Source of the DNA: VFMC01 sp031400715
GTDB lineage: Bacteria > Actinomycetota > Acidimicrobiia > Acidimicrobiales > Ilumatobacteraceae
Direction: 5' to 3'
Assembly (NCBI GenBank): GCA_031400715.1
Contig: JANNQK010000140.1
Coordinates: 1-8,746, forward strand
Length of the DNA: 8,746 bases
A program made the translations under genes and the position numbers. Shown here in pieces: positions 5,255-8,746 of the stretch. Below the pieces are notes generated by a model. That model saw nothing but the letters and a program-made list of their open reading frames with translations, was not told where the DNA came from and did not search any database. The stretch's first letter is position 1. The number at the start of each line of letters is the position of its first letter.

Positions 5255-6634
5255 TCAGTGAGCGATCGGCAGGCGCACCGTGAAGGTGGTGCCGTGGCCG
5301 AGGTCGCTCCTCACCGACACCTCACCCGACATCGCGTCCACCAGTTGGTTCACGATGGCGAGGCCGAGCCCGCTCGAACTCTCGTGTCGTGCCGGTTGCC
5401 GGCGCGCCACGTACAGCCGCTCGAACACGTGCGGCAGATCGTCGGGGTCGATGCCCGGACCGTCGTCGGTGACCGTCATGACCGCCCACTCACCATCCGC
5501 TGATGTGCGCACCACCACACCCGATGACGAGTACTTCATCGCGTTCTCGATGAGGTTCGCGGCCACCTGACCGAGCCGATCGTGGTCGACCAGCACCGGG
5601 AGCGGTTCACCCGTTTCGACGGCGCGGATCAGCAGTCCGCGCTCGGCCGCATCGGGTTCGAAGCCCTGCACCGCCACCGCCGCGAGTTGGCCGAGGTCGA
5701 CCGGTTCGAGTCTCAACGAGAAGCTCGAGGTCTGCAGTTTGGCGAGGTCGAGGAGATCGGCGACCAGTCGCTCGAGACGGCGTGCCTCTGACGAGATCAC
5801 CCGGGCGGCTCGCGCCGGATCGCCGGCGCCGTCGGAGATCGCCTCGGCGTAGCCGCGGATGGACGTGAGCGGGGTGCGCAGATCGTGGCTCACCGAGAGC
5901 AGGAACTGCTGCTCGAGCGCGCGCGATCGCTCCAACGACTCGGCCATCTCGTTGACGTGCAGCGACAGCTGAACCAACTCGTCCCCGGCTCGGCCGGACG
6001 GGGTGGGCAGGCGGGTGTCGAGTTCGCCGGCGGCGATGCGCGTGGTCGCGTCGGATGCAGCGCGGATCGGCTGGGTGACCCGCCGGCCCACCACGATCGC
6101 AGCGAGCAAGCCCAACAGGGCCGACGAGATCGCCGCGAGCACGAAGTACCGCGCGGCCGGCCCGAGGCCGGCATTGGCTTCCTGTGACAGCACGATCACG
6201 CCGGTTCGGCCGTTGGGCAGATCGAGTGGCGCGGCGGCATACACGAGGTCGCCGTCGTGACCGGTCTGAGGCAGGCCCAGCGTCAACGAGTCGATGTCGA
6301 GCATCGTGGCATCGACACCGGCGGGGAGTTGATCGGCTTGGATCGCTCCATCGGCTGTCACGGCGAGCACCGCGAAGCCATCGAGGTCGACGACTCGGCG
6401 CAGGAGCGTGAGGTTGCGCAAGCGCTGATCTTGCTGCTCCTCGGTCAGTTCCTCGCCGGTGGACTCGTCGAAGAACAGTGCGACGTTGGCAGCGGTGTTG
6501 ATCGCCTGATCGCGAAGCGATCCCTCCGTGTCGGCGCGGGCGCGCACGTTGGCGAGCACCAGGGTCCCGAGACCGGCGATCACCAGGGTCGCCGCAACCA
6601 GGCCGACCATCAGCACCACGAGACGACGTGTCAT
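5255..6634 (-). CDS. Membrane sensor histidine kinase (HAMP, HisKA, HATPase_c)
   Basis: 459 residues. Membrane segments at about 5-30 and 162-185 enclose an extracytoplasmic sensor region of about 130 residues with a PAS/Cache-like stretch near 83-105 and no recognisable ligand motif. A HAMP linker follows (about 183-237). The dimerisation and phosphoacceptor helix has SVSHDLRTPLTSIRGY with His250. The ATP-binding domain shows N box NLIENAMKY (360-368), G1 DDGPGI (390-395), F box FERLY (404-408) and G2 GLGLAI (422-427). All catalytic boxes are intact, so it should be active. ATG at 6634 is the first start giving a clean N-terminal membrane helix. It follows the response-regulator gene on the same strand after 79 bases and presumably phosphorylates that regulator. 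Its signal is unknown. Confidence 0.95.
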   Translation of the reverse strand: MTRRLVVLMVGLVAATLVIAGLGTLVLANVRARADTEGSLRDQAINTAANVALFFDESTGEELTEEQQDQRLRNLTLLRRVVDLDGFAVLAVTADGAIQADQLPAGVDATMLDIDSLTLGLPQTGHDGDLVYAAAPLDLPNGRTGVIVLSQEANAGLGPAARYFVLAAISSALLGLLAAIVVGRRVTQPIRAASDATTRIAAGELDTRLPTPSGRAGDELVQLSLHVNEMAESLERSRALEQQFLLSVSHDLRTPLTSIRGYAEAISDGAGDPARAARVISSEARRLERLVADLLDLAKLQTSSFSLRLEPVDLGQLAAVAVQGFEPDAAERGLLIRAVETGEPLPVLVDHDRLGQVAANLIENAMKYSSSGVVVRTSADGEWAVMTVTDDGPGIDPDDLPHVFERLYVARRQPARHESSSGLGLAIVNQLVDAMSGEVSVRSDLGHGTTFTVRLPIAH

Positions 6635-6654
6635 CGGCGACCAGCCTGCACCGG

Positions 6655-6676
6655 AGGTGTGAAGGAGGTGTGACGG
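6655..6676. repeat. 11-bp-period direct repeat in the regulator-kinase gap
   Basis: Two adjacent 11-base units, AGGTGTGAAGG (6655-6665) and AGGTGTGACGG (6666-6676), differ at one base. OmpR/PhoB-type regulators bind direct repeats with this period, so it may be a site for the adjacent regulator, but its place inside the presumed operon is unusual. Confidence 0.6.
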
Positions 6677-6713
6677 TTCATCATCTGGTCGGTCCGAATG
6701 GGCGCGGGCTCGA

Positions 6714-7442
6714 TCAGCCGAGCCGGTAGCCGACGCCCCACACGGTCGCCAATGGCAGTTCGTCGCCCAGTTTCTTGCGCAGCTGACGCACATGGACGTC
6801 GACGGTTCGGTCGTCGCCGTACCAGTCCACCCCCCACACGCCGTCGAGCAACTGTTGGCGCGACAACGCGATGCCTTGGTTGCGAGCCAGATGTGCGAGC
6901 AGCTCGAACTCCTTCGTTGCCAGCGGAACCGACCCTGTTGCCGTACGCACCTCACGGCGCGAGGTGTCGATGCTGATCCCATCGCCGATCTCGAACAACG
7001 TCTGCTCACCCGTCGGCGCCGCGACCCCACGGCGAAGGATCGCCTTCACCCGGGCGACGAGCTCACGCGGAGAGAACGGCTTCGTGACGTAGTCGTCGGC
7101 GCCGAGTTCGAGGCCGAGCACACGATCGATCTCGCCGTCTCGGGCGGTGAGGAACAAGACGGGCAACGATGCGGTCGCCGGTTCGGCGCGGATCCGTCGG
7201 CACACCTCGAAGCCATCGATGCCAGGCAATCCCACGTCGAGCACGCACAGAGCCGGGCGATGCTGTGCGATGAGCTCGAGACCACGGTCGCCGGTCGAGG
7301 CCTGCAAGACCCGGAAACCGGCCTCTCGCAGGTACAGGTCGACGAGATCGGCGATGTTCGGATCGTCTTCCACGATCACGATCGACCGTTCGTCATTGCC
7401 GGCGGGTGTCGATGGAGTGCCCTGGTTCGCCACGTCGGACAT
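6714..7442 (-). CDS. OmpR/PhoB-family response regulator
   Basis: 242 residues: an acidic N-terminal lead, a receiver domain at about 20-138 and a winged-helix DNA-binding domain at about 150-242. Receiver residues are all present: Asp26/Asp27, phosphoacceptor Asp69 in VLDVGLPG, Thr99 in LFLTARD and Lys121 in VTKPFS. The effector domain shows LATKEFELLAHLARN, SRQQLLDGVWG, RTVDVHVRQLRKKLG and the C-terminal GVGYRLG, all typical of the OmpR group. It is a cytoplasmic transcription factor activated by phosphorylation, almost certainly by the kinase encoded next. ATG at 7442 is the sensible start; in-frame extension upstream runs antisense into the divergent gene. Its ribosome site is weak. An 11-bp-period repeat overlaps its start, suggesting autoregulation. 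Confidence 0.95.
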   Translation of the reverse strand: MSDVANQGTPSTPAGNDERSIVIVEDDPNIADLVDLYLREAGFRVLQASTGDRGLELIAQHRPALCVLDVGLPGIDGFEVCRRIRAEPATASLPVLFLTARDGEIDRVLGLELGADDYVTKPFSPRELVARVKAILRRGVAAPTGEQTLFEIGDGISIDTSRREVRTATGSVPLATKEFELLAHLARNQGIALSRQQLLDGVWGVDWYGDDRTVDVHVRQLRKKLGDELPLATVWGVGYRLG

Positions 7443-7463
7443 GGTGCCACGCTGGTACCGTGC
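7442..7463. repeat. 11-bp-period direct repeat at the response-regulator start
   Basis: TGGTGCCACGC (7442-7452) and TGGTACCGTGC (7453-7463) match at 8 of 11 positions and abut each other. They sit immediately upstream of the regulator's ATG and within the 69-base region shared with the divergent small gene, a natural place for an autoregulatory site. Confidence 0.4.
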
Positions 7464-7496
7464 GCAGGTCGATCCCCGGGATGGGGCATGACCACC

Positions 7497-7503
7497 GAAG
7501 GAG
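7497..7503 (+). promoter_or_regulatory. Ribosome binding site of the ABM-domain gene
   Basis: GAAGGAG ends 8 bases before the ATG at 7512. It decides for 7512 over the in-frame ATG at 7488, which has no such site. Confidence 0.75.
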
Positions 7504-7511
7504 CATCCGGC

Positions 7512-7817
7512 ATGGCCGACGTCGCCGTCATCGCGAAGATCACCGCCCAGGACGGCACGCGTGCCGACCTCGCCGCAGCGCTCCAGGGCGCGCTCGATGC
7601 GGCCGAGAACGAGCCGGGCACGATCGCCTACGTGCTGCTCGAAGACGCCGTCGATGCCAACGTGTTGTGGATGTACGAGGTGTACACCGATCAAGCGGCG
7701 CTCGACAGCCACATGGCCTCCGAGGCCTTCAAGGCGCTCGGCCCCGCCATCCGGCCCTTCCTGGCCGGCCGTCCCGAGCTCACCTTCTGCAAGCCGATCG
7801 GCGGCAAGGGCGCCTGA
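7512..7817 (+). CDS. Antibiotic biosynthesis monooxygenase (ABM/YgiN-like) domain protein
   Basis: 101 residues, the usual size of a single ferredoxin-like ABM domain that dimerises to form a barrel. Visible family pattern: the opening strand VAVIAKITAQDGTRADL, the helix AALQGALDAAENEPGTIAYVLLED, WMYEVYTDQAALDSHMASEAFKAL with the conserved Trp53/Glu56 region and His67, and the closing strand FLAGRPELTFCKPI. Relatives include quinol monooxygenase YgiN and the autoinducer-2 processing enzyme LsrG; many have no known substrate, and none can be assigned here. It is cytoplasmic, with no signal peptide. It is divergent from the two-component system across 69 bases, so the two could share control. 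trpC follows after 103 bases. Confidence 0.88.
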   Translation: MADVAVIAKITAQDGTRADLAAALQGALDAAENEPGTIAYVLLEDAVDANVLWMYEVYTDQAALDSHMASEAFKALGPAIRPFLAGRPELTFCKPIGGKGA

Positions 7818-7879
7818 GCGTCGAGCCGATCCCGACGACCCGACCTCTCCCCACCGCGACTCCCTCGACCTCCCCGATT

Positions 7880-7897
7880 TCGACCTCGACCTCGACC
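7880..7897 (+). repeat. Three tandem copies of TCGACC before trpC
   Basis: TCGACC is repeated three times without interruption, with further copies or near copies at 7865-7870 and 7902-7907. The whole 7840-7920 stretch is pyrimidine-rich and contains no Shine-Dalgarno sequence before the trpC ATG. Confidence 0.8.
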
Positions 7898-7920
7898 TGC
7901 CTCGACTTTCCTCCACGATC

Positions 7921-8700
7921 ATGGCGACCTACCTCGACCGCATCCTGGCGCACCACCGCGATATCGCAGCGCGCGATGACCGCCCGCTCGACGACCTGAT
8001 CGACGCGGCCGGGCTGATGTCGCCTGCACGGGGCTTCGTCGAGGCGTTGCGTTCCGGGTCCGGACTCCAGGTCATCAGCGAGATCAAACGCCGCTCGCCG
8101 TCGAAGGGCGACCTGAACATCGGGCTCGATCCCGCCGAATGGGCGGTGTCGTACGAGCGCGGCGGGGCTGCGTGCCTCAGCGTGCTCACCGACGCCGAGC
8201 ACTTCGGTGGATCTGTCTCGGATCTGCAGGCGGCCCGCGCCGCGTGCAGCTTGCCGGTGCTACGCAAGGATTTCACGGTGTCGGCGCACGACGTGTGCGA
8301 CGCACGGCTGATGGGCGCCGACTGCGTGCTGCTGATCGCCGCAGCCCTCGCCCCTGACGAGCTGGTCTCGTTCCACTCGCTCGCCGTGTCGATCGGTCTC
8401 GATGTGCTGGTCGAGATCCACGACGAGCACGAACTCGAGGCGGCACTTGCCGCCGACGCCACGCTGATCGGGGTGAACCAGCGCGACCTCGTGACGTTCG
8501 AGGTCGATCACGAACGTGCGTTGCGGATGGCAGCTGTCATTCCCGGCACGGTGGTGAAGGTGGCCGAGAGCGGCGTGCGGGGAGCGCACGACGCCGCCGC
8601 GCTCCACGGCGCTGGTTACCACGCGGTGTTGGTGGGGGAGACCCTCGTCACCAGCGCTGACCCCGCGGCCACCATCGCGCTCCTCCGCGGCGCTCGCTGA
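7921..8700 (+). CDS. trpC: Indole-3-glycerol phosphate synthase
   Basis: Converts 1-(2-carboxyphenylamino)-1-deoxyribulose 5-phosphate to indole-3-glycerol phosphate, with loss of CO2 and water, in tryptophan synthesis. 259 residues, a complete single-domain TIM barrel. Family motifs in order: VISEIKRRSPSKG (51-63, with Glu54 and Lys56), LPVLRKDF (111-118, catalytic Lys116), VLVEIHDEHEL (162-172, Glu165), GVNQRDL (184-190, Asn186), VAESGVR (214-220, Glu217 and Ser218) and AVLVGETLV (235-243) for phosphate binding. All expected catalytic residues are present. The ATG at 7921 is the first usable start; the frame is open further upstream but offers no ATG, GTG or TTG nearby. No ribosome site precedes it. 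It is not fused to another trp gene, and the other trp genes are not in the window. Confidence 0.97.
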   Translation: MATYLDRILAHHRDIAARDDRPLDDLIDAAGLMSPARGFVEALRSGSGLQVISEIKRRSPSKGDLNIGLDPAEWAVSYERGGAACLSVLTDAEHFGGSVSDLQAARAACSLPVLRKDFTVSAHDVCDARLMGADCVLLIAAALAPDELVSFHSLAVSIGLDVLVEIHDEHELEAALAADATLIGVNQRDLVTFEVDHERALRMAAVIPGTVVKVAESGVRGAHDAAALHGAGYHAVLVGETLVTSADPAATIALLRGAR

Positions 8701-8746
8701 GGTCGTCGGACGAACGTCACGTCGGGTCAGCCCGAAACCGGCGGAA
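8701..8746. other. Right-hand end, non-coding as far as seen
   Basis: 46 bases after the trpC stop. I see no convincing start codon with a ribosome site and no clear terminator hairpin before the window ends. Confidence 0.5.

Noticed and set aside
6635..7030. Kinase start at 7030 fused through the response-regulator region
   Set aside because: This stretch is an out-of-frame reading of the regulator's DNA-binding domain; the membrane helix begins right after the ATG at 6634.

Overview
This 8.7-kb window looks like chromosomal DNA of a high-GC actinobacterium. It has strongly GC-biased third codon positions, a GTG start for recO and probably for glyS, a Thr/Ala-rich lipoprotein linker, and a uppS/recO/glyS neighbourhood of the kind known in Actinobacteria. 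A member of the class Acidimicrobiia (Ilumatobacter-like) is my best guess, but that is an inference from style. Coding density is high. I see no insertion sequence, CRISPR array, rRNA or tRNA, and no gene-free stretch longer than about 220 bases.

Layout. (1) 1-393, minus: 5' part of uppS (cis-prenyltransferase for the cell-wall carrier lipid), cut by the window edge. (2) 610-1161, plus: a short, divergently transcribed UppS homologue that has lost the catalytic Asp and the RTGG-type motif but keeps the C-terminal RxG motif. It is followed 8 bases later by (3) recO (1170-1892, plus). (4) 1916-2803, minus: a pirin-family cupin; upstream of it, (5) 2853-3725, minus: a lipoprotein of unknown function with a Thr-rich stalk. 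(6) 3856-5166, plus: glyS (glycyl-tRNA synthetase), divergent from the lipoprotein. (7) 5255-6634 and 6714-7442, minus: an OmpR-type response regulator followed by its membrane histidine kinase. (8) 7512-7817, plus: a small antibiotic-biosynthesis-monooxygenase-fold protein, divergent from the regulator. (9) 7921-8700, plus: trpC.

How they fit together. Most of this is housekeeping: carrier-lipid synthesis, recombinational repair, tRNA charging and tryptophan synthesis. A two-component system with an unknown signal and a few accessory proteins are interspersed. The observation I rate highest is the divergent pair of one UppS that is canonical as far as visible and one pseudo-enzyme UppS. It resembles in outline the eukaryotic DHDDS/NgBR heteromer, where the partner is catalytically dead but keeps a C-terminal RxG motif. 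A second signal is a pair of 11-bp-period direct repeats, one at the start of the response-regulator gene and one in the regulator-kinase gap. That spacing is expected of sites for OmpR/PhoB-type regulators.
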